Shown here in pieces: positions 1 through 8,106 of a stretch of DNA of 43,347 nt (positions within the stretch are counted from its first letter, which is position 1; each line of letters opens with the position of its first letter). The position numbers and the translations under genes are program-made. The notes beneath the pieces were generated by a model. It was given only the letters and a program-made list of their open reading frames with translations. It did no database searches and was not told where the DNA came from. Location: assembly GCA_023484805.1 (NCBI GenBank), contig JAMDAM010000053.1, forward strand, positions 1-43,347, given 5' to 3'. The stretch comes from Thermoplasmatota archaeon (GTDB lineage Archaea > Thermoplasmatota > Thermoplasmata > Thermoplasmatales > Thermoplasmataceae).

Positions 1-89
1 AATCCCTCCGAGCCCGTATCGCGCAATTCATAATCGTATTGAGAAACCGCAAGGGAAATTATAAGAAGAGCGGTTGCCAGGCTGGATAC

Positions 90-106
90 TGGTACCATTT
101 GTACCA
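90..106. repeat. Short inverted repeat TGGTAC-N5-GTACCA
   Basis: Perfect 6-bp arms (90-95 and 101-106) around a 5-nt spacer, just upstream of the first ATG of the small ORF that ends at 341. It could be a protein-binding site or a small hairpin. No second copy with the same spacing was seen in the window, so function is open. Confidence 0.3.
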
Positions 107-116
107 CAAAAGCAAT

Positions 117-341
117 ATGATGTGCAGATCATTAAGATTTATGGTAATAACAGGGTTGGCAATTGCTAAGGCAGCATTGACAGCAATAGGGATAGGAAGT
201 GCTGGAGTTGCGGCAGTTGCAGTAGGATACCCACACGGGCTGGATGTGGCATTGCAGAATGTTCCGGTAATGTCTCACGCGCATAGCGTGCTCCAAGGAC
301 TCTGGCATTCATTTCAGGGACCTGGTACCCCGGGGCGTTGA
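117..341 (+). CDS. Hypothetical small protein with one hydrophobic segment
   Basis: Family not recognised. The frame is open from a TTG at 39, but the first ATG is at 117 (two consecutive ATGs at 117 and 120), giving a protein of about 74 residues. Residues about 9-37 form an Ala/Gly/Ile/Val-rich stretch (AIAKAALTAIGIGSAGVAAV) that could be a membrane helix or an uncleaved signal. The tail is polar with three His and ends GTPGR. There is no clear ribosome binding site. The gene lies at the window edge next to an oppositely oriented pilin-like gene, so its operon context is unknown. It may be a genuine small membrane protein or a chance ORF; the biased hydrophobic composition is the main argument for coding. 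Confidence 0.35.
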   Translation: MMCRSLRFMVITGLAIAKAALTAIGIGSAGVAAVAVGYPHGLDVALQNVPVMSHAHSVLQGLWHSFQGPGTPGR

Positions 342-398
342 ACTAATGAATGCGTAAAGGAATGAACTGCAGAAATTATAACGGTGAGGGCAGAAAAC

Positions 399-893
399 TC
401 ACTGTGGGTAAGCTGATGCAATTATCCCGCTTGACGCAGTATCAATGAAGGCTATCCTCGTTACGAACTGACGAGCATTGCTCTCCTTTATGGATATGAA
501 ATCCAATGGGGAGAAAGTAGTACTGCCCTTTGTCAGGTTGGCCACTATGTGGGGCGTCAGGTTGGTTCCATTTGGGCCAATGCTCAGTAGCGGTATTGTT
601 GTTATGTTACCCGTGTTAAGCGTGACCATCATCCTGACATACGAAAGCGATATATTTCCAGAGACTGATTCTATGTATACGATATAGCTCCCCGTCCCAG
701 TTCCACTTGGCGCTACCTTGGTCATGTTTACCACGGCAATGTTGGCCTGGGGGGTCAGGACCGGAGCGTTGGAAAAGTATCCTCCGACGATAGAGTACAG
801 GGTTGAAGCAAGGGTCACGGTTATGGCGATAAGCAAAATTGTGGCGATAATCGGTGATACTGCATTATCATTCCTTAATACTACTTCCTTCAT
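399..893 (-). CDS. Archaeal type IV pilin-like protein
   Basis: About 164 residues from ATG at 893 (an in-frame TTG at 902 would add three). The N-terminus is a class III signal: a short charged leader (MKEVVLRNDN) followed by AVSPIIATILLIAITVTLAS, the motif typical of archaeal pilin/archaellin-like precursors (Pilin_N, DUF1628 type). The remainder is Thr/Ser/Asn-rich and beta-prone, as expected for an extracellular pilin head. By family knowledge the leader is cleaved by a PibD/FlaK-like peptidase and the hydrophobic helix packs in the filament core. A TATA-like ACATATA lies about 30 nt upstream. No assembly ATPase or platform gene is nearby, so this is an orphan pilin subunit; adhesion pilus versus other filament cannot be decided from the sequence. 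Confidence 0.75.
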   Translation of the reverse strand: MKEVVLRNDNAVSPIIATILLIAITVTLASTLYSIVGGYFSNAPVLTPQANIAVVNMTKVAPSGTGTGSYIVYIESVSGNISLSYVRMMVTLNTGNITTIPLLSIGPNGTNLTPHIVANLTKGSTTFSPLDFISIKESNARQFVTRIAFIDTASSGIIASAYPQ

Positions 894-1082
894 GTAGGTC
901 AATATGTAAACGCTTGTGTAGCTCTATATGTTTTAGGCGGTCAGCATGATTTTCCTTCGCGTGTTCATGATGTCGATAATGCCAGTTGAAATTCCATTCC
1001 CGGCAAGTCCTTTATGATTTTTTTAAGGAAAATTATCTAGATGGCGAAATTAAGTTATTTAACAAGGAGTTAATGGCGAAGC

Positions 1083-1517
1083 ATGCTTCTTTCGTTCAGA
1101 TATGAAAACGGGAATGGATTCTTAACAGAAGTGGATGGAAAAGACCCGGTCAGGATCAAGAACTCGCTGTCGGACAATGCACAGAATTTCAGCCCAACGG
1201 AACTGTTGGTTCTCTCTATAGGATCCTGTACAAGCGATGATGTTCTCTCTATCCTGCAGAAGATGAAGCAGCCATACAAGTCCTACAGGTGCATTCTTGA
1301 CGCCGAGAGGGAGGAACAGATACCGAAGACGCTTAAGAGGGTGAATATAACCTACGACCTGATCGGAGATCTTGATCCTGAACAGGTAAGGAAGGCAGTG
1401 AACCTTTCACTTTCTAAATACTGTTCCGTCTCAATACTGGTCAAGCGAGGCGGCACGAAGGTAACACATTCCATAATAATCAACGGAAAGAAGATAGACG
1501 ATCGCAAATCCCTCTGA
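1083..1517 (+). CDS. OsmC/Ohr-family protein
   Basis: 144 residues. The two cysteines expected for OsmC/Ohr peroxidases are present, Cys49 (LSIGSCTSDDV) and Cys114 (LSKYCSVS), each at the start of its helix. The order is N-terminal beta sheet, central helix with the first Cys, a beta hairpin, then the second-Cys helix, and the length is normal for the family. Known members reduce organic or fatty-acid hydroperoxides using thiol donors; the archaeal 'YhfA-like' branch has less certain substrates, so the peroxidase role is inferred. A TATA-like AAGTTATTTAA at 1052-1062 places transcription start close to the ATG at 1083, suggesting a leaderless mRNA. It converges on thrC with about 24 nt between them. 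Confidence 0.8.
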   Translation: MLLSFRYENGNGFLTEVDGKDPVRIKNSLSDNAQNFSPTELLVLSIGSCTSDDVLSILQKMKQPYKSYRCILDAEREEQIPKTLKRVNITYDLIGDLDPEQVRKAVNLSLSKYCSVSILVKRGGTKVTHSIIINGKKIDDRKSL

Positions 1518-1541
1518 TCTGTGGTCGAAGAGCGATTGCCC

Positions 1542-2585
1542 TCAGGGGGTTTTCAATCCGTTTCCGGTGATGACCAGCAAGCTCCTGCCATCAAAATGTG
1601 AAAGAGAGAATGCCGCCAGGACAGTTGCGGAACTGTACTCAGCGTAAATCCCCATAAGGGCAAGGTTCTTTCTCGCGCCAATTATTGATTGCTCGCTCAC
1701 GGTAATGCATCTGCCGTTCTCCTTTATTATGCCAGACATAAGGTCCAAAAGCGGTGGGGTCCTGGATACGAGTGCGTCCGCAACTGATTCAATGGAGTTA
1801 TCCGGATCATACGGTGTGTTGTTTACGCTGGAACATAAAGGGGATACAGCTTCAGTCTGAACTGCAATAATGGATGGCACCTTCTCGATTTCACCACTTT
1901 CCATCAGGTGATGGAACCCGCTGTACATGCCTATAAGCAGGGTTCCTGCAGACACCGGGATGAAGATATTGTCCGGAACCTTGCCGTTCCCCTGCCTGAA
2001 AATCTCGTAAGCTAGTTCCCTGATGCCATCCCTGAATTCCGGGTTTATTACATGGCTGGCATAGACCCCGCTGTTCATCCTGGCTGCCTCCGCAACCCTT
2101 TCCCTGCCACCCTTAACTGGTACTATCCTTGCACCGTAGGACTCTATCTGTGAGATCTTTCCCTTAATCGTGTTTTCAGGCACGAAGATGTTTACGTTGA
2201 ATCCTGCCCTTTTCCCGTACGCTGCGATGGATGCACCCGCGTTTCCAGAAGAATCCTCGTTTATTTCCGTTTCTCCCGGTTTCACGTACCTTTCTGCGAG
2301 AGCGGAGACAAGCGTTTTTGACCCCCTGTCTTTATAGGAAAATGTAGGCGAGAAGTACTCAAGTTTCACGGATACGGCATCAAAATCCAGAATAGGTGTT
2401 ACAACTTCTCCCAGCGAAATCATCTGTCTGATATACGGATAGTTTTCCTCGTAGGCATCTCGGTATTTAAAGTCAGGTTCCATATTGAATATGCCGTTGC
2501 ACTTCAGGCATCTTAGCTCACTCCCCTTTCTGGATTCACCGCAGTTGATGCAGTAAGTTCTCATTCCGGAAACATCCCGAATCAC
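1542..2585 (-). CDS. thrC: Threonine synthase
   Basis: PLP enzyme converting O-phosphohomoserine to threonine. 347 residues from a GTG at 2585; an in-frame ATG at 2564 (MRTYCINCG) is an alternative start. Seen: an N-terminal zinc ribbon with Cys12/15 and Cys26/29, the PLP-lysine motif FSYKDRGSK (Lys85), the phosphate-binding SSGNAGAS loop near residue 112, and the C-terminal TGNGLKTP. This matches the zinc-ribbon threonine synthases of archaea. The GTG start overlaps the TGA of the upstream TusA-like gene by four bases (GTGA), so the two are translationally coupled. Homoserine dehydrogenase, an earlier enzyme of the pathway, is about 32 kb away in the gyrase operon; no homoserine kinase is seen here. 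Confidence 0.9.
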   Translation of the reverse strand: MIRDVSGMRTYCINCGESRKGSELRCLKCNGIFNMEPDFKYRDAYEENYPYIRQMISLGEVVTPILDFDAVSVKLEYFSPTFSYKDRGSKTLVSALAERYVKPGETEINEDSSGNAGASIAAYGKRAGFNVNIFVPENTIKGKISQIESYGARIVPVKGGRERVAEAARMNSGVYASHVINPEFRDGIRELAYEIFRQGNGKVPDNIFIPVSAGTLLIGMYSGFHHLMESGEIEKVPSIIAVQTEAVSPLCSSVNNTPYDPDNSIESVADALVSRTPPLLDLMSGIIKENGRCITVSEQSIIGARKNLALMGIYAEYSSATVLAAFSLSHFDGRSLLVITGNGLKTP

Positions 2586-2830
2586 TGGTTGTCTCTTCGT
2601 ATGATCAACTCTATTTCGCCATTCTCCTCCTTCATCTCAACCAGCTTAAGGCGGGAGTTTCTTGAGAGACTTTCAAACAGGTCCCGCTTGTATGGGAACT
2701 TTTCGCTGAGCAGCAAAACCTTTGCATCCTGTCCCGGAGAGAGATCGAAATAGAGACCTTTCAGTACGCTTTTAAGGTAATTGAATGGATCTCCTCCGCA
2801 TGAAATATTTCTCTGGTCTTCTACGAGCAT
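2582..2830 (-). CDS. TusA/SirA-like small protein upstream of thrC
   Basis: 82 residues from ATG at 2828-2830. The layout resembles TusA/SirA proteins: a short strand, a Cys (Cys11 in NISCGGDPF) at the start of a helix, then strand-helix-strand ending in an EIELIIRR edge strand. In TusA proteins the motif is CPxP and the Cys carries persulfide sulfur; here the residues after Cys are GGDP, so only the Cys and one Pro of the motif remain. Sulfur transfer is therefore an inference. Its TGA overlaps the thrC start, making a two-gene operon. TATA-like sequence (reverse complement of about 2850-2862) lies upstream. A different ferredoxin-like alpha/beta protein is possible. Confidence 0.5.
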   Translation of the reverse strand: MLVEDQRNISCGGDPFNYLKSVLKGLYFDLSPGQDAKVLLLSEKFPYKRDLFESLSRNSRLKLVEMKEENGEIELIIRRDNQ

Positions 2831-3176
2831 GCTTGATAATGTTTCCTTGTCTAATATTCTTTTATCCCAGATGATCAGGGCACATTGAGGGTGTCTTTCC
2901 TTCTGAATATTTCTCCTATTAGCATAAAATAGGATAATTGCGCAACGCCAGTTTCAGTTGCAGGCAGCTTATCCATTCCAAATTCTTGGGTTTTCCCTCA
3001 CGCATAATCCATCTGGCCTTTTCATGAGAGGCTGCTTCGAGTAACCGTCACTAGGCCATAATCCTTAGCATCATCACGTTTGCAATCATGGATGGATATT
3101 GAGAGAACTATCACGCACATCTGTCAGTGGCGCATTTACATCGGAGATGTTTTATATCCTATGCACATACAAAATT
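2831..3176. other. Intergenic region, divergent promoters
   Basis: 346 nt between the TusA-like gene (minus strand) and the DUF1059 gene (plus strand). It holds AT-rich promoter sequence at the left end and a TATA-like TTTTATATC at 3150-3158 at the right end. An open frame from 3099 to the DUF1059 start is judged non-coding because the TATA box lies inside it. Nothing else recognisable was seen. Confidence 0.5.
3150..3158 (+). promoter_or_regulatory. TATA-like box that decides the DUF1059 start
   Basis: TTTTATATC centred about 23-25 nt before the ATG at 3177, the spacing expected for a leaderless archaeal transcript. It sits inside the frame extension running upstream to 3099, which argues that 3177 is the real start. 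Confidence 0.55.
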
Positions 3177-3359
3177 ATGGCTACTTTTCTTTACAAGTGC
3201 AAGGACATTGGTTATGATTGCGGTTTTGAGTTCTCGGCCCACGCAAGGGAAGACCTCATGCCAAGGATAAGGATTCATTCAAGATACGCACACAACATCT
3301 ACGAGATGAACGACGAAACCACGAAGAAGATTGAAGCCGCCATAAAGCAGATAGACTGA
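3177..3359 (+). CDS. DUF1059 family small protein
   Basis: 60 residues. The pattern YKCKDIGYDCGFEF...ED-L-P-I--H---AHNI is that of the DUF1059 family: two Cys (8 and 15) and conserved His residues in the second half, followed by a terminal helix (KKIEAAIKQ). The function of the family is unknown; the Cys/His set suggests metal binding, which is inference. The start at 3177 is chosen because of the TATA-like box at 3150-3158 and because the paralogue at 32574-32759 begins at the equivalent place. It stands alone, about 40 nt before the GTPase gene. Confidence 0.8.
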   Translation: MATFLYKCKDIGYDCGFEFSAHAREDLMPRIRIHSRYAHNIYEMNDETTKKIEAAIKQID

Positions 3360-3398
3360 GCTTTACACATAATTTTGCTCTAGAAGTGATAAAAAGAA

Positions 3399-4370
3399 AT
3401 GTTTAACAAGATACCGACTGTTTTAAGAACTCAGGAAATAATTGACAAAGCCTTTTCCAAGGCTGCAAAGATAGAGGAACCATACCACCCGGATATTTCA
3501 GACAAGATAAGGAAGGAACTGATTGATAAGATATCTACAATTGAAAGCACTGCCTGTTCACATCTTGACAGGCTGGTGAAGAAATTTCCGTCAAGCGAGA
3601 AGCTTCACCCGTTTTATTATGGGTTGCTCGACCTTATGTTTGACGTTGACAAGTACAAGCTCTCGCTGGGCAAGATCCAGTGGACTTCTGAGAGGATAGT
3701 TACACTCAGCACAGATTACATAAGGAGATTGAAATCAGAGAAGGACAAGAAGATCATGAATAGCTGGATGAAGCAGTATTACGGACGATTTTCATCCCTA
3801 ATCAAGAACATTTCCGCAGATCTTGAATTCCTGTCAAGCTGCCGTGATTACATGAGGAAAATTCCGGAAATTGAAACCGGCATGGAGACGTTTATTATAG
3901 CAGGAATGCCAAATGTAGGAAAGAGTTCCTTGCTGGGCATGCTGACCACCTCTCAGCCTAAGGTGGCCCCCTATCCCTTTACGACCCAGTCAATTCACAT
4001 TGGGTATACTGACATTGGTTATTACAGGATTCAAATAATTGATACCCCGGGTATCCTTGACAGGAAAATGTCGGACAGGAACGAGATGGAGAAGAAGGCA
4101 ATACTTGCGCTGCAGAAGATTGAAGGAAGCATAATATTTCTCCTCGATTATTCAGGCAGTTCCGGGTATTCCGTGGAACAGCAGGAAAATCTCTATGAGG
4201 AAGTCAAGAAATTTTTCAGGAAAAAGATTATCCGTGTCCAGAGCAAAACAGACCTTTCGCCTGAACGCGTTGAAAGAATATGCATATCCATAAATGATAA
4301 GTCAGGAATGAACGATCTGGTTTCCGAGATGGAAAATATTCTGAGGGGTTCACTTGTCCCTGCTGGATGA
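3399..4370 (+). CDS. NOG1-like GTP-binding protein
   Basis: 323 residues. An all-helical N-terminal part (about 1-155) matches the NOG1 N-terminal domain, followed by a TRAFAC GTPase domain: G1 GMPNVGKSS (169-177), switch I PYPFTTQSIHIG, and G3 DTPGILDR (215-222). The G4 position reads QSKTD (SKTD 282-285) instead of the canonical NKxD, so guanine contact by the usual Asn is replaced by Ser. Nog1 proteins act in large ribosomal subunit assembly; archaeal ones are presumed to do the same. The 3' end overlaps the start of gltX by 17 nt, so the two translation genes are likely coupled. Confidence is high for the GTPase class and good for the NOG1 assignment. Confidence 0.85.
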   Translation: MFNKIPTVLRTQEIIDKAFSKAAKIEEPYHPDISDKIRKELIDKISTIESTACSHLDRLVKKFPSSEKLHPFYYGLLDLMFDVDKYKLSLGKIQWTSERIVTLSTDYIRRLKSEKDKKIMNSWMKQYYGRFSSLIKNISADLEFLSSCRDYMRKIPEIETGMETFIIAGMPNVGKSSLLGMLTTSQPKVAPYPFTTQSIHIGYTDIGYYRIQIIDTPGILDRKMSDRNEMEKKAILALQKIEGSIIFLLDYSGSSGYSVEQQENLYEEVKKFFRKKIIRVQSKTDLSPERVERICISINDKSGMNDLVSEMENILRGSLVPAG

Positions 4371-6012
4371 TGAGATAAGGAAACAGGTAATCCGGAACGC
4401 ATACCAGCATGGTGGCAGGGCCGATCCTGGTCCTGTTATCGGAAAGATAATGGGCTTGTTCCCGGAAGTGCGTTCGGATCCTAAGGGGCTCGCCCGCAAG
4501 GTTGCCGAGGTTGCCAGCAAGGTCAATTCAATGTCGCAGCATTCGCTGGAAGAGATTGTAAGGAAAGAATTCCCTGAATTTATGGTAAAGGAGAAGAGGG
4601 TGCAGGAACACAGGCTTCCGGACCTGGAGGATGTGTCGGGAAATGTTGTTATGAGGATGGCCCCTTCACCATCTGGGCCGCTACATCTCGGTCATTCGAG
4701 GATGGCAATTCTCAACGATGAGTATGTGAAAAGGTATGGTGGCAGGCTGATTCTCAGGATAGAGGATACAAATCCAGATAACATAGATCCCTTCGCTTAC
4801 ACTCAGATTCCCAGGGATCTCGAATGGTTGGGAGTGGATGTTTCCGAAGTAGTGATACAATCTGACAGATTTGATCTGTATTATAACGAAGCCAGGAATC
4901 TGATAAAAATAGGAAAAGCTTACGTATGTCACTGCAAGCAGCAGGACTTCCGGGACATGAAACTCAAGGGCCTCGAATGCCCGCACAGGTCCAACACCAT
5001 CGAAACTAACTCTTCGGAATTTGAGGAGATGATCCGTGGCAGTTTCAGACCTGGAACCGCAACCCTGGTGGTAAAGACAGATCTCAATCACCCGAACCCG
5101 TCCATAAGGGACTGGATTGCATTCAGGGTGGTTGACGCTAACCACCCGCGAACCGGGAAAAAATACCACGCATACCCGATGATGAATTTCTCTGTGGCTG
5201 TGGATGACCATTATCTCGGACTGACTCACGTTATAAGGGGAAAGGATCACCTGAACAATACTGAGAAGCAGAAATATGTATTTCAGTATAACAAATGGAA
5301 GCTTCCCGTCTATTACCACTATGGACTGATCAATATACCGGAAACAATCCTTAAGACATCAATAATAAAGAAAGGAATTGCAGAGGGAAAGTACAGTGGC
5401 TGGGACGATATTCGCCTAGGAACTTTGCTTGCACTGAAGAGGAGGGGATATTCGCCTGCGGTGATAAGGCGATACTGGATTGAATCCGGGCTCAGGGAGA
5501 TCGATGCAGATTTCTCGTGGGAGATTTTCAACGCCATGAATAAGGAAATTATTGATTCTGGGGCAATGCGGTTCTGGTTCGTCCGTGATCCGGTAAGGGT
5601 AACGGTGAAGTCTCCTTTACCGCTTCAGAGCAGGGCTCCTTACCATCCAGGGCGCACAGAACTCGGTTACAGGAAATACGATCTGGGGACGGAATTCACC
5701 ATATTTGTGCAGAAGGAAGACTGGGATAAATTTGACGATGGCGATGTGCTGCGGCTTAAGGATCTATGCGTTGTGGTGAAGAGCGGGAACGTCGGAAATT
5801 TCGATCACCGTGAAGTAACAAAGGATCATCCGCTCAAAATTATTCACTGGTGCCCGCAGGACTCTGAACGATTCAGCGTCTACAAGCCGGATGGAACTGT
5901 TGACAATGGCCTGCTCGAGCCGCTGGCGCTGGATTACAATGGAATAGCACAGTTTGAAAGATATGGTTATGTAAACAAGACGGCAGACGAAGCGTTTTTC
6001 CTCTACCGTTGA
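4354..6012 (+). CDS. gltX: Glutamyl-tRNA synthetase, archaeal type
   Basis: 552 residues from TTG at 4354, inside the end of the GTPase gene. Class I synthetase: HIGH motif HLGH at 111-114 (APSPSGPLHLGHSR) and a KMSKS equivalent LKTSIIKKG near residue 332. It has the long N-terminal extension of about 100 residues and the C-terminal beta-barrel domain of the archaeal/eukaryotic GluRS/GlnRS branch. Such enzymes charge tRNA-Glu and, in archaea without GlnRS, also misacylate tRNA-Gln. The KMSKS variant is looser than the usual LSTSK of archaeal GluRS. The TGA at 6010-6012 directly abuts the stop codon of the converging PRC-barrel gene. Confidence 0.93.
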   Translation: MSLLDDEIRKQVIRNAYQHGGRADPGPVIGKIMGLFPEVRSDPKGLARKVAEVASKVNSMSQHSLEEIVRKEFPEFMVKEKRVQEHRLPDLEDVSGNVVMRMAPSPSGPLHLGHSRMAILNDEYVKRYGGRLILRIEDTNPDNIDPFAYTQIPRDLEWLGVDVSEVVIQSDRFDLYYNEARNLIKIGKAYVCHCKQQDFRDMKLKGLECPHRSNTIETNSSEFEEMIRGSFRPGTATLVVKTDLNHPNPSIRDWIAFRVVDANHPRTGKKYHAYPMMNFSVAVDDHYLGLTHVIRGKDHLNNTEKQKYVFQYNKWKLPVYYHYGLINIPETILKTSIIKKGIAEGKYSGWDDIRLGTLLALKRRGYSPAVIRRYWIESGLREIDADFSWEIFNAMNKEIIDSGAMRFWFVRDPVRVTVKSPLPLQSRAPYHPGRTELGYRKYDLGTEFTIFVQKEDWDKFDDGDVLRLKDLCVVVKSGNVGNFDHREVTKDHPLKIIHWCPQDSERFSVYKPDGTVDNGLLEPLALDYNGIAQFERYGYVNKTADEAFFLYR

Positions 6013-6270
6013 TCAGTCCTTGTCTTCCGGCTCCTTCACGAAGGAGGGGAATCTTTTAAGGAGTATGATCTCGCCTATCGCCTTTATCCACCTGTATGGT
6101 ATGGAGATTGCCGCACCGTTCTCAATAAGGGATGGGTTCGGATTTTCTATATACAACCCGTGGACAGTCTGCCTGTCGAGATCCACTATGACATCGTCAA
6201 CGGTGCCAACAAACTTGCCCTTATCAGAATAGACCTTCATGCCGGTGAACTCACTTACCTCTGTAAGCAT
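6013..6270 (-). CDS. PRC-barrel domain protein
   Basis: 85 residues from ATG at 6268-6270. The sequence MLTEVSEFTGMKVYSDKGKFVGTVDDVIVDLDRQTVHGL is a typical PRC-barrel start: first strand, then G--V-D, a second hairpin with VHGL, and a C-terminal part continuing YRWIKAIGEIILLKR. PRC barrels are small beta domains found in RNA processing (RimM) and photosynthetic reaction-centre proteins; free-standing archaeal copies have no settled role. The start is chosen because an AAATATATTTAA box (reverse strand, about 6293-6304) lies about 26 nt upstream, consistent with a leaderless mRNA; the longer upstream frame overlaps guaA and is rejected. Its stop abuts that of gltX. Confidence 0.8.
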   Translation of the reverse strand: MLTEVSEFTGMKVYSDKGKFVGTVDDVIVDLDRQTVHGLYIENPNPSLIENGAAISIPYRWIKAIGEIILLKRFPSFVKEPEDKD

Positions 6271-6316
6271 TATTGCTTTAATGATTAAGGCGGTTAAATA
6301 TATTTGTCTGCTTACC

Positions 6317-6889
6317 TCATTTTTTCGAGGCACATATGTCGAGGAAAGAGCGGAAAATATCTTCTCCGTGTTCGGTATTGTTGACTTCCGGATGAAACTG
6401 GACTCCGAAAATCGGCTTAGTCCTGTGGTAAAATGCCTGCACCTTGCAGCCTTCTGAGGATGCGCAGACGATGTAATCGCCACTCATGCGCTTTATTTCA
6501 TCGTTATGGTTCTCCCATGCTACGATACTGTCAGGAAGCTGAGAGAAAATTCCCCCTTTGTTAAAGAACGTTACTGCTGTTTTCCCGTATTCTGGATGTG
6601 TGCCCGGCCCGACCTCGCCACCGGAATTCAGGGCTATAAACTGTGCACCGACACATATCCCGAGCACCGGGAATTCGTGATCTGCAAGATATTCCTTGAC
6701 ATATCCAAGCTTATCCAGTTCAGAAACTATGCTCGGAGCCCCCCCGGAAAGGACAATGCCGTCAGCATCAGAAATCCTGTATGAGGGGGTATCGTTTGGA
6801 ATGATAGTGGATTCGGCGCCCAGGTTCCTCACCACTCTCCATTCACGATGAGTCCACTGGCCACCGTTGTCGACGATGTAGATTCTCAT
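6317..6889 (-). CDS. guaA: GMP synthase glutamine amidotransferase subunit
   Basis: 190 residues, a complete class I glutaminase without the ATP-pyrophosphatase half. Seen: the oxyanion/SGGAPS segment at 48-53, nucleophile Cys79 in GICVGAQ, and the His166/Glu168 pair in FHPEV. Many archaea split GMP synthase into GuaAa (this part) and GuaAb (ATP-PPase, XMP binding); the second gene is not in the window. It supplies ammonia for XMP to GMP. The gene starts 8 nt after the stop of the upstream tfb gene, so both are probably on one transcript. The spacing to the PRC-barrel gene downstream includes a separate promoter. Confidence 0.9.
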   Translation of the reverse strand: MRIYIVDNGGQWTHREWRVVRNLGAESTIIPNDTPSYRISDADGIVLSGGAPSIVSELDKLGYVKEYLADHEFPVLGICVGAQFIALNSGGEVGPGTHPEYGKTAVTFFNKGGIFSQLPDSIVAWENHNDEIKRMSGDYIVCASSEGCKVQAFYHRTKPIFGVQFHPEVNNTEHGEDIFRSFLDICASKK

Positions 6890-6897
6890 CTCTTGGT

Positions 6898-7827
6898 TTA
6901 TTCCAGGCCAACTATTCCCAGGGACTTGCTTATCTCCTTGTACCTGTTCCGGATTGTAACTTCAGTGACGCCAGATACCCTTGCAATTTCTTTTTGCGTC
7001 CTTGGTTTTCCGAGCATTACAGATGCTATGTATATCGAAGCAGCTGCAACACCGGTGGGTCCCTTTCCAGAAGAAATTCCAAGCTCTATTGACTTCCTGA
7101 CTATCTCTTCACTTTTTACAATTGCCTGCTTGTCAAGTTCCAGCTTGCTGCAGAATTGCGCTACGTATGAATACGGGGTTGTTGGCTTAAGGTTGAGGCT
7201 CAATTCCTTGGCAAGATGCCTGTAGGCTTTCCCGATCTTTTTCTTGTTGACTTCGGAAGCCTTGGAAATTTCATCCAGCGTCCTTGGAAGATTTACCATC
7301 CGGCAGGCTGCGTATATAGAAGCGCACACGATGCTTTCAATACTTCTCCCTCTGATCAGGTTCTTCTCAACGGCCTTCCTGTAGATGAGTGCTGCCGTCT
7401 CCTTTATGTCCTTGGGAATACCTAGCTTCGCGCCGTTATCGTTAAGCATTTGCAGAGCTAGAGAAAGGTTTCTCTCGGCAGCATTACTTACCCTGATCCT
7501 CTGATGCCATTTTCTGACTCTATAAATCTGGGCTCTATTTTTGTGCGGAATTCTTTTTCCATAATAGTCCTTGTTTGACCACGAAATCTCGGTTGCCAGA
7601 CCCTTATCATGACTCAGGAACGTCATGGGTGATCCGGTTCTTGCCCTTCTGTCATCCTGTTCCGAGTCGAAGGCGCGCCATTCAGGTCCCTGATCAATGA
7701 GGGAATCCTCGATTACCATGCCGCAATCGCTGCATACCAGTTCTCCCCTTTCATAGTCCCTTACAAGGTGCTCGGATTTGCATTCAGGGCACCGTTTCAT
7801 AACTTCTTCACTATTTTTTGTAGCCAT
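6898..7827 (-). CDS. tfb: Transcription initiation factor TFB (copy 1)
   Basis: 309 residues. N-terminal zinc ribbon [24 protein letters not shown] (residues about 13-36), the B-reader/linker with [13 protein letters not shown], then two cyclin folds (about 110-205 and 210-305) ending in a helix-turn-helix ([21 protein letters not shown]) that reads the BRE. TFB bridges TBP on the TATA box and RNA polymerase. It is divergent from a second TFB, separated by the promoter region 7828-8106. Downstream it is followed after 8 nt by guaA. A TTGGTG-like sequence just before the ATG suggests a short leader with ribosome binding site. Which of the two TFBs is the housekeeping factor cannot be told here. 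Confidence 0.95.
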   Translation of the reverse strand: MATKNSEEVMKRCPECKSEHLVRDYERGELVCSDCGMVIEDSLIDQGPEWRAFDSEQDDRRARTGSPMTFLSHDKGLATEISWSNKDYYGKRIPHKNRAQIYRVRKWHQRIRVSNAAERNLSLALQMLNDNGAKLGIPKDIKETAALIYRKAVEKNLIRGRSIESIVCASIYAACRMVNLPRTLDEISKASEVNKKKIGKAYRHLAKELSLNLKPTTPYSYVAQFCSKLELDKQAIVKSEEIVRKSIELGISSGKGPTGVAAASIYIASVMLGKPRTQKEIARVSGVTEVTIRNRYKEISKSLGIVGLE

Positions 7828-7842
7828 ACAAACACCAATATA

Positions 7843-7855
7843 ACTCGATACTCGA
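7843..7855. repeat. Direct repeat ACTCGA-T-ACTCGA before tfb copy 1
   Basis: Two copies of ACTCGA (7843-7848 and 7850-7855) separated by one base, between the probable promoter and the start of the minus-strand tfb. A binding site is possible; the repeat is short. Confidence 0.2.
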
Positions 7856-8069
7856 ACTACATTAGTGGCAATATTAAAGCTTTTTGGTCAAACATGTTGC
7901 ATTTTTCTCGGAAATATATTTGACCGGCGAACTGTTCATATATTCAGCACTTTGTCGCTGATGAATAGGAAACGCCAGCCGATATTCATTCTGCACGTAG
8001 TGGTATACATATACAAACTGGTGTAATAATGCTTTAATATAATTTGAGCATATATTAATAATTTTACGA

Positions 8070-8083
8070 ACAGTTTAAATACT
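8070..8083 (+). promoter_or_regulatory. gar1-tfb promoter (TATA box)
   Basis: CAGTTTAAATACTG, nearly palindromic, centred about 30 nt before the gar1 ATG at 8107. The spacing fits a leaderless or very short-leader transcript. Confidence 0.5.
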
Positions 8084-8106
8084 GAAAATGCATATAGTAA
8101 TTAATA

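Noticed and set aside
3099-3176. N-terminal extension of the DUF1059 gene
   Set aside because: It contains the TATA-like box and is absent from the paralogue.
4681-5319. 212-codon open frame antisense to gltX
   Set aside because: It lies entirely within gltX, has no start signals and no recognisable family; the plus-strand frame has clear synthetase motifs.
6271-6483. N-terminal extension of the PRC-barrel gene
   Set aside because: It overlaps guaA and the extension has no similarity to PRC proteins; a TATA box lies just upstream of the internal ATG at 6270.
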